Of a stretch of 64,000 bases of DNA, positions 42,711 to 54,400 are shown piece after piece. Where the stretch lies: NCBI RefSeq assembly GCF_032118995.1, contig NC_092669.1, positions 10,650,335 through 10,714,334 of the forward strand. The letters run 5' to 3'. Numbering within the stretch: position 1 is the first letter of the stretch; every line of letters starts with the position of its first letter. Position numbers and translations under genes: made by a program. The notes beneath the pieces are model-generated. The model saw only the letters and a program-made list of their open reading frames with translations. It searched no databases and was not told the DNA's origin. The stretch is from Asterias amurensis (lineage: Eukaryota; Echinodermata; Asteroidea; Forcipulatida; Asteriidae).

Positions 42711-43040
42711 TTAAGCAAATGCTCCTCTGGGTTCGTCACGTCTTTCAGATACCTTCTTCGATTTCCCACTAGCTGGAAAAAATGTTGGGACGGCGTCGTG
42801 TTTAAGAATGGCTCTTCTCGTCATGTCAAATGAGTTGTGTATCCAGGATTCGAAGCACGACGGCTCTAAGTGTATGCTGCATAGCGCTGAAAAAGACGTC
42901 GGACCGGACCACTTTGCTCTAGTTAATCTGACTTTCGCAGCCCACAACCGCCTATACTTGGGATCTGCAGGAAATAGATGAAGACTGACCCTATCTTTAG
43001 TTGTTTTGCTGCATCCAGCAGCAATACAACTGGTCGGCAT
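42711..43040 (-). CDS. THAP zinc-finger domain protein, first exon
   Basis: The reading frame starts MPTSCIAAGCSKTTKD and shows the THAP C2CH pattern: Cys5, Cys10, a central Trp, then a later Cys and His (CSIHLE), ending in LKHDAVPTFFP, the AVPTxF signature. THAP domains bind DNA in transcription regulators and in P-element-like transposases. The frame stops 22 residues after AVPT. The frame one base off, just past a T6 run, reads on as YLKDVTNPEEHLLNVNKF up to a good GTAAGT donor at about 42692. So the true exon may continue in that frame, through a real indel, a sequence error or a small intron. No transposase core is seen nearby, so host gene and transposon relic cannot be told apart. Confidence 0.7.
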   Translation of the reverse strand: MPTSCIAAGCSKTTKDRVSLHLFPADPKYRRLWAAKVRLTRAKWSGPTSFSALCSIHLEPSCFESWIHNSFDMTRRAILKHDAVPTFFPASGKSKKVSERRDEPRGAFA

Positions 43041-43044
43041 TGCC

Positions 43045-44255
43045 GGAAAAATGCCAGAAAAAAAACTTTTTCGCAGCGTACAAACTCACGTCTTAGAATT
43101 ACATGTACTTTTGCACGTGTGTTTATCTACGCATCGAGGCAAAGTCTTCCTTTTCCTACGTCACAAAAGGGGTAGGCGGAGTCAACCCCCCAAGCACTTA
43201 ATTAATTTTTTTAACATATATATCGTGACAAAAAATTACTCAAAAAATTGTTTTATTGTTAATAAACATATACTCTTATGTTTAAAAGAAAAAAAATCCT
43301 ATTTCCAGGTGCCTTTAAACAAGAAATTATTATTATACACATTGTCAAAAATACATTGGTAAAAACGCAGTAGGCACATTTATTATATCACACATAATTA
43401 TTATATCACACATAATTATATTAGACTGACGATTTGAGGAATTGCACTTTGTTTGTAGCGAACTGTTCTACATCTGGATGGATCATATTTGTTGGTGTGT
43501 CTTAAATTAATCTGACAGTTTCTATGGGGAGATAGCCAATTTCTACACATGTGATGGGATTTGATTGGAAGAGCAAAATCGCTACACAGTTTGTCTCCAC
43601 GATTTTCAAGGGTTTCAAGTTTACACACATTTAAAGCATCCCCCCATCCCTATAAGTAGAATTATATAGTTCTTATAAAAAAAACCGTTCATTTAAAAAC
43701 TTCAGCTCGATAGAGGGACATCTTTTCCCCCATTGATATTGTTACTTCAAGTTTCAGGTTTATTTTTCAGGTTTCGGGTTTCCATTTCAGGTTTAGGTTT
43801 ATTTCAATACTGTCAAGTGAACAACAAGGACCGTTTTAACGGAACTTAAAAATAGCGTAAGGAGGCGAGACAGGAGTTGTTATGTTATCTTTTTAAGTTA
43901 GTTTTTAAGTAATTTGTTATTATTTGTTTGGACATAAATCACATAATGCTTATCGAAAACAAGTGATTGGTCTACCATGCTAATTGCAAAACTTTTAAAC
44001 GCTAGGTGGCAGCAGATACAGCGGGAACGTATAATTGTGAACAAGTGCATGCGCGCATAGCCCCCAAAAGATGACAACTTTATACGGACAACTTGGGTTT
44101 TGGCCTTAAGTTTTTAGCTACGTCAAGCTTTCTACTTTTCCTATACCCAGACAGTCCACCGTGCAAAAGTCATATTGCATAGACGTCGCAAGCCCCACAC
44201 AGCCTGTGTCTGCTGCCACCTAGCGCCGACGTACCCCAGTAAATGTACGGATCAT
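43045..44255. other. No gene seen
   Basis: Includes the THAP 5' side, AT-rich sequence and a short tandem of AGGTTT words at 43750-43805. Nothing further supported. Confidence 0.45.
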
Positions 44256-44266
44256 TACTTTCTTAA

Positions 44267-44621
44267 AGGCAGTGGACACTATTGGTAATTGTCAAAGACT
44301 AGCCTTCACAGTAGGTGTATCTCAACATAAGCATAAAATAACAAACCTGTGAGAATTTGAGCTCAATCGGTCATCGAACTTGCGAGATAATAATGAAACA
44401 CCCTTGTCACACGAAGTTGTGTGCGTTTAGATAGTTGATTTCGAGACCTCAAGTTCTAAACTTGAGGTCTCGAAATCAAATTCGTGGAAAATTACTTCTT
44501 TCTCGAAAACTATGGCACTTCAGAGTAAACCGTTTCTCACAACCTCTCCCCATTACTCGTCACCAGGAAAGGTTTAATGCTAATAATTATTTTGAGTAAT
44601 TACCAATAGTGTCCACTGCCT
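44267..44621. mobile_element. MITE family A, full length
   Basis: TTAA at 44263-44266 and 44622-44625; ends AGGCAGTGGACACTATTGGT and inverse; inner hairpin present. Confidence 0.88.
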
Positions 44622-44744
44622 TTAAACACTCTTTTCGAAACCAGGGTTTTAGCTTTGGGCTCTGGCTTTGATTGCGGCGCTGTTCGCACGTTTGAAAAGG
44701 CACAAATTACAAAATACGCTTATCCTCCAAGAACGAAGCTGAAA

Positions 44745-45385
44745 GCCACAATACCTTGTCACTTAAACAATTTGTGACTGGTATCTGGCTAATGTCTGCT
44801 TAGCAGAAAACTGTTAAGCAATATTCTCTGCTTAAACAGCTTTAGGAAATTGGGCCCTGGGCTAAGTTATTATAATATATTATTCTTATAATACATAGCG
44901 CTACTTTTTGAAGTAAAATACCTATTTTTTTTATACAAAATATACGTACCTTGTATGGTTTACAAGGTGCCGTGGCAGAATATGCAGCAAATAAGCCACT
45001 GCAAGTTAGATGTGCTTGCACAATGACTTGCTTAATCAAAATGTACCGCTTACATTTGAATTCCTCAGACTATGTCAAATGGTTTGGGCAAGCTTTTGTG
45101 TAGCAACCTCTATATGAGCAAACCATTGTGCCATACACATCCATTTAGCATTGTGTATGGGTACGCCAAAGCTCGTCCAGAACCGTTTGACAAAGCGCCT
45201 GTCTCGATAGTCTGATGAATTCAAAGTTGAGTGGTAATCAAACACGTCATTGTACCAGACAGTATTCAAATCTAACACGCAAAACCAGGAACAACGGGGC
45301 AAACCCCTTCTCTATGATCACTTGGTTCTTTTATGTGCAATACACAACACACAATAAGTATTTTTATCAGAGGAGGCTACACCCT
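44745..45385. mobile_element. GGGCCC-family piece and SINE S2 scraps
   Basis: TTAGGAAATTGGGCCCTGG at 44842 ends one element. TGTATGGTTTACAAGGTGCC at 44952 and GGGGCAAACCCCTTCT at 45295 are S2 body words. All decayed; this is the 3' flank of the TNFR-like gene. Confidence 0.45.
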
Positions 45386-45442
45386 TCTTGTCCACACCTC
45401 ACCTCCGACCGTCACCAAATGAAACGAAAAATGAGTCATATT

Positions 45443-48400
45443 TTAGACCAGTTGGTCTAGCTTATGAATCATATTACGATCCACTTGGTGAAAGTCGGCA
45501 GATGCTGTTGACAGGGGGTTTATCGTCAACCTCATTCGTCCAGTTGTACTATTTTTGCTATTAATGATGGGTGATGATTTTTGTTTAGAATGTTGCATTG
45601 GTGGCACCGAAAGAGTCCTGCTGTTCACGACAGGCGATGACATGTCAATGTGTGGCGTTGTTGGCGCCGAAAGACACCTCTTGTTCATCATGACAGGTGA
45701 CGACACTTTTTCAAAATGTCGCCTTGTTGGCGCCGAAAAAGACCTGGTCACGACATCGACACGTGATGACATATCTACACTGTGTGGTTCTGTTGGCACC
45801 GAAAGTGACCCTCTGTTCATAACGTGTGAGGACAGTTTTTGAAATTGTCGCATTGTTGGTGCCGAATGATGAGACCTTCTATTCAAGACAGATGGTGACA
45901 TCTTGTCAAAATGTGGCGTTGTTCGCATCGTTTCATTTGTCACAGTCATCTCTGTATATGACCTTGACCTCCTTCGTGTCTTGACAAAAGGGTGATTCTG
46001 GGTGTCATCGATTGTCGTCGTCTCTTTCTTGGTCTCTTCAGAATTACATCGATGGAGGTCATTCCAGGAATAGAGTCTACCTTTCCGTAGACGAAACCGA
46101 TTTCTTTGATGTTCATCTTGCTGATATCTAACATCACTTGTCGGATGTCTGTCCATTGTAGCAAAGTCTTCTGATATTGATGCTTTTTCGACATCCCCTC
46201 TCTTCGTTTCTTCCTGGACTTCATCCGAATCAAGCCGGCAGATTCTGACTTTAGAGTGGTCTCTGCAGTAATGGGCATCTTCCATTGACAGCGATTGTTT
46301 GACTTCATGCATTTCATCACTCGTAGTCTTTCTTGCACTGGGGTTAAGGTTACCAGACATTGAGCGAGATCTAAGCCTTGTTTCGTGTGCCAGAGTCAAC
46401 TCTGACTGAGACCTCCTTCTTGCCTTGGTGTCAGAAAGAGTCCCTAACTCGTCTGAAATCTCACATTCGGTAGTAACTAATAATCTTTCAGCATTGCAAT
46501 CATGGCGTTTCACACCCACCTGGTCAACACCAGCCTCCAAACTCACTGGAGAATGTGGTGATTTGATGCTAGAGACATTTTTCCCACTCGGTACCTCTGC
46601 TTCTATGATCTTAATCTCTGTCTTGGGATCAGCCTCCATTCTCACTGAAGAATCTGGTGATTTGATGCTAAGGATATTTTCAACACTCGGTACGTTTGTG
46701 TCTTCTATAATCTTTATCTTTGTCTTGAGATCATCAGCCTCCACTCTCACTGAAGAATGTGGTGATTTGATGCTAGGGATATTTTCAACACTTGGTACCT
46801 TTGAGTCTTCTGTAATCTTAATCTCTGTCTTGTGTTCATCAGCCTCCATTCTCACTGGAGAATGTGATGATTTGATGCTAGAGACATTTTCTACACTTGG
46901 TACCTTTGTGTCTTCTATAATCTTAATCTCTGTCTTGTGTTCATCAGCCTCCCTTCTCACTGGAGAATGTGATGATTTGATGCCAAGGACATTTTCAACA
47001 CTCGGTACCTTTGTGTCTTCTATGATCTTAATCTCTGTCTTGGGTTCATCAGCCTCCATTCTCACTGAAGAATGTGGTGATTTGATGCTAGAGACATTTT
47101 CCACACTCGGTACCTTTGTGTCTTCTATAATCTTAATCTCTGTCTCGGGTTCATCAGCCTCCACTCTCACTGAAGAATGTGGTGATTTGATGCCAGAGAC
47201 ATTTTCCACACTCGGTGCCTTTGTGTCTTCTATAATCTTAATCTCTGTCTTGTGTTCATCAGCCTCCATTCTCACTGGAGAATGTGATGATTTGATGCTA
47301 GAGACATTTTCTACACTTGGTACCTTTGTGTCTTCTATAATCTTAATCTCTGTCTTGGGTTCATCAGCCTCCATTCTCACTGGAGAATGTGATGATTTGA
47401 GGCTAGAAATATTTTCCACACTCGGTAACTTTGTGCCTTCTGTAATCTTAATCTCTGTCTGGGGTTCACCAGTCTCCACTCTCACTGAAGAATGTGGCGA
47501 TTTGATGCTAGAGACATTTTCCACACTCGGTGCCTTTGTGTCTTCTATAATCTTAATATCTGTCTTGTGTTCATCAGCCTCCATTCTCACTGAAGAATGT
47601 GGTGATTTGATGCTAGAGACATTTTCCACACTCGGTATCTCTGTGTCTTCTACCTTAATCTCTGTCTTGTGTTCATTACTTACACTTAAAATTTCGTTCA
47701 GACCTGATGAATAACGTTTACTTTTCTCAAATCCACAGTCTCGACAAACCTCGCCATCTTCGGTATATTCTATTAACAGTGACACTGGAGGAGGTCTAAT
47801 TATATCACCCATCCAATTTGCAGCTGCACTGCTGCATCTGTCCCGGTAATTTCCCTCGAGTGGAGACTTTTTCGCCAAATACACAGAATCATCTTTGACA
47901 TCTCCTGCCGTTTGAACAAGGATCAAGACTCCATGTCCGCCAATCAAATTCAATAAAATTCGCCTTTTGTTAAGTTTTTTACTGCTGCTCCTTTTTCTGT
48001 ATTCCTGTTGTGAATGTGGAGAAGTTGCCGTCCCTCTGTCAGAATCCTGTCTGACATCTCCTCCCGTTTGAACAAGGTTACTCAAGATTCCATGTCTGCC
48101 CATCAAATTCAATAATAATGGCCTTTTGAAGCTTTTTATGTAATCCTCGAGTGGAGAATTTCCCATCCAACTCATCACAGACTCGTGTTCGACCCCTTTG
48201 CCGTCTTGAAAGGGTTCTCTTGAGAGCTGTTCGCGTCTGTCCACACAAGATTGCCTTTTGTTGATGATAATGATGACAGTGCCACCCACACATGACACTT
48301 CTATGTCATATTTGGACGTGCTCTCACCATTGGCTTCGGTAAATTTGTCTGTTACTCTTTGAACAAGGTTATTCAAGATTCCATGTGTGCCCATCAAATT

Positions 48401-51400
48401 CAATAATAATGGCCTTTTGTTAAGCTTTGTACTGCTGCAGCTTTTTATGTAATCCTCGTGTAGAGAATTTTCCACCCAACTCATCACAGACTCGTGTTCG
48501 ACTCCTTTGCCGTCTTGAAAGGGTTTTATTGAGAGCTGTTCGCGTCTGTCCACACAAGATTGCCTTTTGTTGATGGTAATAATGACAGTGCAATCCACAC
48601 ATGACACTTCTATGTCATGTTTGGACGTGCTCTCACCATTGGCTTCGGTAGATTTGTCTTTTAAGCTTAAAGATTTGCGAAAACATAGTGAAGAAAGATA
48701 TCGATGTCCTCTTTCACATCCACAATCGAAAGCTGTGTTTGTGTTCTCTTTACTGACAGTAACGAAAACATCATTGTGTGGAAGGTGTTCCACATAATGA
48801 TGTTTTACACACAGTAATCGCACATGTTCAAAACCAGAATCGATGACTGAGTTGTTCTTTTTACTGACAGTAACGAAGACATCGTCTTGTGGGTCACCTT
48901 CTGTGACTACTGTATCTTTAAATGGTGTTTCTTCCTCAGAACAAGGCTGTACGTCAACATCTTCACTCAGCAAGTTATTACCTTTAAGACAATCTTCATT
49001 TCTCGAAGACTCTATCTTGAAAACATCATCAATAATCATGTCCTCTTCGCAATTCAGCTCGTGACAAAGATTTCTTGATCGGAGACTGTCATCAGCTGGT
49101 GAGCCTTGAACGTCACTTTGGTTATTTTCCCCATTGTCGCCAATATCATTGTCATCGCAGACAATGCTTAATGGCGAGACTGGATTTTCATCTTTAAACA
49201 GGACATTTTCATCATTGTCGTCAATGTCATCATCATTACATACACCTCTATTGTCATCTCCCAACAACCCATTTTCCCCATTGTCGCTATTGTCATCGTA
49301 ATTGCAGACATGCCTTAATGGCAAAGTTGGATTGTCGTCTTCCAACTTGACACTTTCTTCATTGTCGCCAATGTCATCGTCGTTAAAGACACGACTTAGT
49401 AAAGAATTAACACTGCCTCTTTCCAACATGATATTTTCCCCATTGTCACTAGTGTCATCGTCATTACGGACACACCATGACGTTTTGAGACTACCATTTC
49501 CCAACAGGCTAGTCTCCTCTTTGTCACTGGTGTCGTAGTCACTATGGATATAGCATGACGAACTGCGACTGCTATCTCCCAACAAGCTATTTTTCTCATG
49601 GAAAGTTTCATCGTCACTACCGACACTACATGAACATATTTGACTGTCACTTATCAACAAACTATTTTCCTCACTGTCGCTTGTGTCGCTAATGTCATTG
49701 TCGTGATCGTCACCCAGGGGTTGTGCCTCCTCCCTGCTGCTCTCCCGAGCGGTTGGGGTCCGTAAGCGGGGTAGAACCGTCACGGCCGTCGGAACTCTCC
49801 CGCCTGACATTCTAATCGTCAAAGGGATTGGCATTTGTCTTCGCCTCTCTGAAAATCAAATTAACAAACAGAGAAAGAAAGAAAGAAAGAAAGATGGATG
49901 TAATGTTCGAAGCTTTGCATGGTGTGAATAATCCCCAAAAAATGATTAAAGTGAAACACCATAGTTGTATATAGAAACCGATTACCCAATCCACGTAGTG
50001 CCCTGGTGTGAGTCAACTGTAAATAAGTTGTACAACCATGTATTAAATCTCTTATGAGGGAGTGGTTGCTCTGAAAAGGGCTGGTTTAAACTCTCGACGT
50101 TTCGAACAGTATAGGGCGTTTGCACAAAAGGTCAGAAAGGTTAAATTGTTTGACCTTTGCCATTGTGTTTGCGTTGTGGAGGACAAGCAAAGCTCCACGC
50201 TGTACCACACACACACACACGCACATGTACTGTTCCTCACAAAGTGTCATTCCCCTTTATTTGTTCAACTTTGAAGTCTTGCTAAATTGGTGATTTTTTG
50301 TGCAATTGTAAACTGTTGCAATCGTGGAGATAGAGATGGTCATCTGTCATTCTTCAGAATTAACCAATGTTTCTGGTTGGGGTCGCCAAAACCCACTCCC
50401 CAGAACACCGCTTGCCATCCAGAAGCAGTTGCGTAGCAACAGCGCCGTGACCCCGAACGCTGTGCAATCACCATATACTCTGCTCGTTTACAGGAGACTA
50501 AACTGTGGATCGTAACAACTTTGCCAGAGCTTCATAACACGTTCCCCTTTTGTAATAATGATACTTGTTCATAAATAGCGCATTTTACAATAAAATGTAT
50601 CAATGCGTTTTACATTGGTGCCCTGGTCATTGAGCCAATAACATTCCTTTAATCATCCTCAGCTCCCTTTTTTTAGGGAGTATGCAGCCCTTGGCTGCCG
50701 TGGTGCTCCGAAGGCTTTTTTCATGCACAATATTAACCTCTACCCTCGCAGGTACCCTTTTATACATGAATGAAGAGAAGCAATATTAGTCAAGCAGTAT
50801 TAGTCACGCATCTTGCTCAGGGACACTTGTGCCATGACCGGGATTCGAACCCACACTCCTTTATGATTCAACCACCAGAACTTAAATTCAATGCTCTTTA
50901 CACATGACCATGCCACCCTACTGGTAAAGACAAAAGGATAGACTGGTGGAACACACTCGACTGCAGGCTTCAAATTATAAACACATGGCCCCCACAGCAA
51001 GACACGAGACCAGTCTAAATCCAAACAAGTTTGGTGCACTTTTCCAGAGCTTCGTATCAACACGCTTTCTTTTTGTATCCCGACCTTACCCAAAATCCTT
51101 GAGAGGAAACCCGGACGGCACTTCCTGAAAGCAGCGAACGAGTAGAGCGCTACAGTAAAAACCAGAAGGATCAACACGACCATGAAGAGTAGTTGCTGCA
51201 GGCTCTCCGAGTGGTCATCGGGAGCCGCTCGGGGTAAGTATTCTTCGGCCGTCTCCGCCTCGTCTGAAACCTCTACTGCGGTACTGGGGATCTCGTCAAA
51301 CAGAGGACCGATTTTATCTGGTGTCTGCGTAGATGGTGTGGATGCTTGTGATTTTCCTAGAATTATTAAAAAAAAAATCATTTTGTATGAGTAACTATAT

Positions 51401-54400
51401 ATAAGAGTAACTATAAATATAAATATGTATTAATTTTGGTTTTTACCCATACACCGATGTGTGTTAGCACTGTATACTAAGTACTTTCCCGAGTCCTGTG
51501 AAAAAATATCACAGGCATGTTACTCGGGTGGGATTCGAACCCACGACCCACGATATTTTTTTTTCACAGGACTCGGGAAAGTACTGAGTATACAGTGCTA
51601 ACACACATCGGTGTATGGGTAAAAACCAAAATTAATATTCTTTATCCCCGATGCAAATTTAACATCTATTATAATATAAATATGAATATAAAAATAAACC
51701 ATGGGTAAAATCTCTTTTGAATTAGGAGTGGTGGCTCTGAAAGGAGCCGGCTTGGTCTCGACGTTTCGCACAGTATACTCTGCTCGTCTTCAGGAGACGA
51801 ATTACGTTTAAATAATTATTAGAGCTAATCCTTTTACATAGCACCGTGTAATGGTTTACAGGGTGCTGTGGCGCAATATGCTTCCCATTCTACTGAAGAC
51901 GAGCAGAGCATACTGTTCGAAACGTTGAGACCAAACCGGCTTTTTCCGGAGCCACCACTCCTTCAAAAGAGATATTACCCATGGTTGTACCCGCAAGTTT
52001 ACTGTTAATATTAATATTTATAGTTACTCTTATTCTCCACACCATGCAAAGCTTCAAACACCATTTCTTATATTGTATGTTGAATGAAAACAACTGTTGC
52101 ATATTATTTACAACGCTCATATTCGTCAATCAATGACGCTCATGGCGCTCGAACATTCAATATTTGGTACCTTACGTTTGAATTATTAGACCTAATCCTT
52201 TACTCAGCACCATGTAATGGTTACAGAGTGTTGTGGTGCAACATGCTGCCAATCAAACTAGGAACACCGGGCAAACCCCTTCGCTTTTCGATAAGGTGCA
52301 CTGGGTTTACTTTACCTGCGTTTTTCACAACACACGGGACCCAAGGCTTTACGTCCCGTACGAAGCATCACGGTTAAGTGTTTTACTAAAGGACACAGGT
52401 GTCAAGACTGGGACCCGAATCCAACCTCTGCTGATCTGAAACACCAGAGCTTGAGTCCAGTGTGCTGAACCACTCAGCCACAACACACCATGTCGAGACT
52501 GGGACGCGAACCCACACTTCTGATAAGAAACACCAGAGCTCGACTCCAGTGTGCTTAACCACTCGGCCACAACACACCATGTCAAGACTGGGACTCAAAC
52601 CCACACTCTGCTGAACGAAAACACCAGAGCTTGAGTCCAGTGTGCTGAACCACTCAGCCACAACACACAATGACAAGACTGGGACTCGAACCCTTACTCT
52701 GCTGATCAGAAACACCAGAGCTTGAGTCCAGTGTACTAAACCACTCAGCCACAACACACAATGACAAGACTGGGACTTGAACCCACACTCTGCTGATCAG
52801 AAACACCAGAGCTTGAGTCCAGTGTGCTTAACCACTCGGCACAACACACCGTGTCAAGACTGGGACTCAAACCCACACTCTGCTGAACGAAAACACCAGA
52901 GCTTGAGTCCAGTGTGCTGAACCACTCAGCCACAACACACAATGACAAGACTGGGACTCGAACCCACACTCTGCTGATCAGAAACACCAGAGCTTGAGTC
53001 CAGTGTACTAAACCACTCAGCCACAACACACAATGACAAGACTGGGACTCGAACCCACACTCTGCTGATCAGAAACACCAGAGCTTGAGTCCAGTGTGCT
53101 AAACCACTCAGCCACAACACACCAAGTCGAGACTGGGACTCGAACCCACACTCTGCTGATCAGAAACACCAAAGCTTGAGTCCAGTGTGCTGAACCACTC
53201 GGCCACAACACACCAAGTCAAGCCTAGGAATCAAACCCACACTCTGCTGATCAGAAACACCAAAACTTCAGACAACTTCTTACCGTTGACTATTGTAGAT
53301 TTATGTCAATCAAAGATAACCTACCAAGAACTGTCACCAGTAAGCCTTGATGTCGATGTTCAGTAACGTCAGCGGTTTGGGTTTCAATATGACGTGTGGA
53401 TTTGGACGTTGATCCCACTTCTGACACCAAATTTTGGCTCAGCTCCTGCTCTGCCAAATATTTGCGTAATTCCTCATGGGTGTACCCTTCGTCCAGGACT
53501 TTCTCATGCTGGCAGGAACGTGTGCCTTCGTCGAAACGGAAGCCAGACTGTACGCACTTTGACCCGCACACCACGTCACCATAATCTGTGCAGGGTTTGA
53601 TGACCTGGAAGTTAGGGAGTGAGACTCAGTGAATGGAACCAAGAGAGGTCTAAAGTGCTATTCACACGGTAGCAATTTAACCGGGGTCCCTTGCTTAATT
53701 TGTGCATGGTTGTAAAAATTTGGCAATGTTTGACAAGATTTTGCACGAATCGTTTTCTTTTAACAAGAGGTACATTTTGAAATTTTACAGCCATGCTACA
53801 TTTTAGCATGGGACACGGGGTTAATTGCTCTCGTGTGAAAGGCTGAACAAGTTTGGAACGTTCGTGTATACACGTCTGTATGCATAGGCCGTGTCCGAAA
53901 CAACGACTTCGGCTACAGCTACGTCTAGATCAGTCTAGTCTACCAGTGTTGAAGAATGGCAGACGCGCGCGATCTAGCCGTAGCTGTAGTCGAAGTCGCC
54001 GTTTCGGACACGGTCTTTAGTTTCTGAAAAAGGTAAGGGCATCAAGGCATTTTCTCCTTGGTAAAAGGCACCCTTTGAGGAAATTGTGAATTTTTACTAG
54101 AACATTTGAAGGGCACCAAGGCATTGACCAGGGGGCAAGAAGGCAATCGCCTTCGTTGCCCCCGTGAAGTATAGGCATGTTGCTGGAACATGGACCGGGT
54201 CAAAGGACCCTTTGAAGGGGCGACGTTGCGTCGGTGTATTGTACGTTGTGCGCTATAGGGATCCAATGTGATGGAAATTGAACGGGTTTTGTTGAGGGTC
54301 AGATGAGTCCGGAATAAAGTGAGTTCTAACTCGGAACGCTTGTGTATAAGCAAGTTATTCTCTTGAACATGGGCCGTTGCCAAAGGGACCATCAGTCGAT

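Larger units (their letters stand above)
51695..52050. mobile_element. Copy 2 of the hammerhead-bearing element, inverted pair
   Basis: A minus half (51700-51800) and a plus half (51890-51990) share GGAGTGGTGGCTCTGAAAGG-type sequence, with an S2 SINE scrap between. The plus half continues to CTCCACACCATGCAAAGCTT, the element's far end. Penelope-like elements are known to carry such ribozymes; no coding part is present here. Confidence 0.65.

Noticed and set aside
46425-47714. Long plus-strand open frame (429 codons) opposite the receptor tail
   Set aside because: It mirrors the 105-bp repeats of the minus-strand exon. The period is a multiple of three, so an open frame on one strand tends to keep one open on the other. 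No splice or start support.
52349-53211. Minus-strand open frames of 64-123 codons
   Set aside because: Same explanation: array 2 of 91-bp units.
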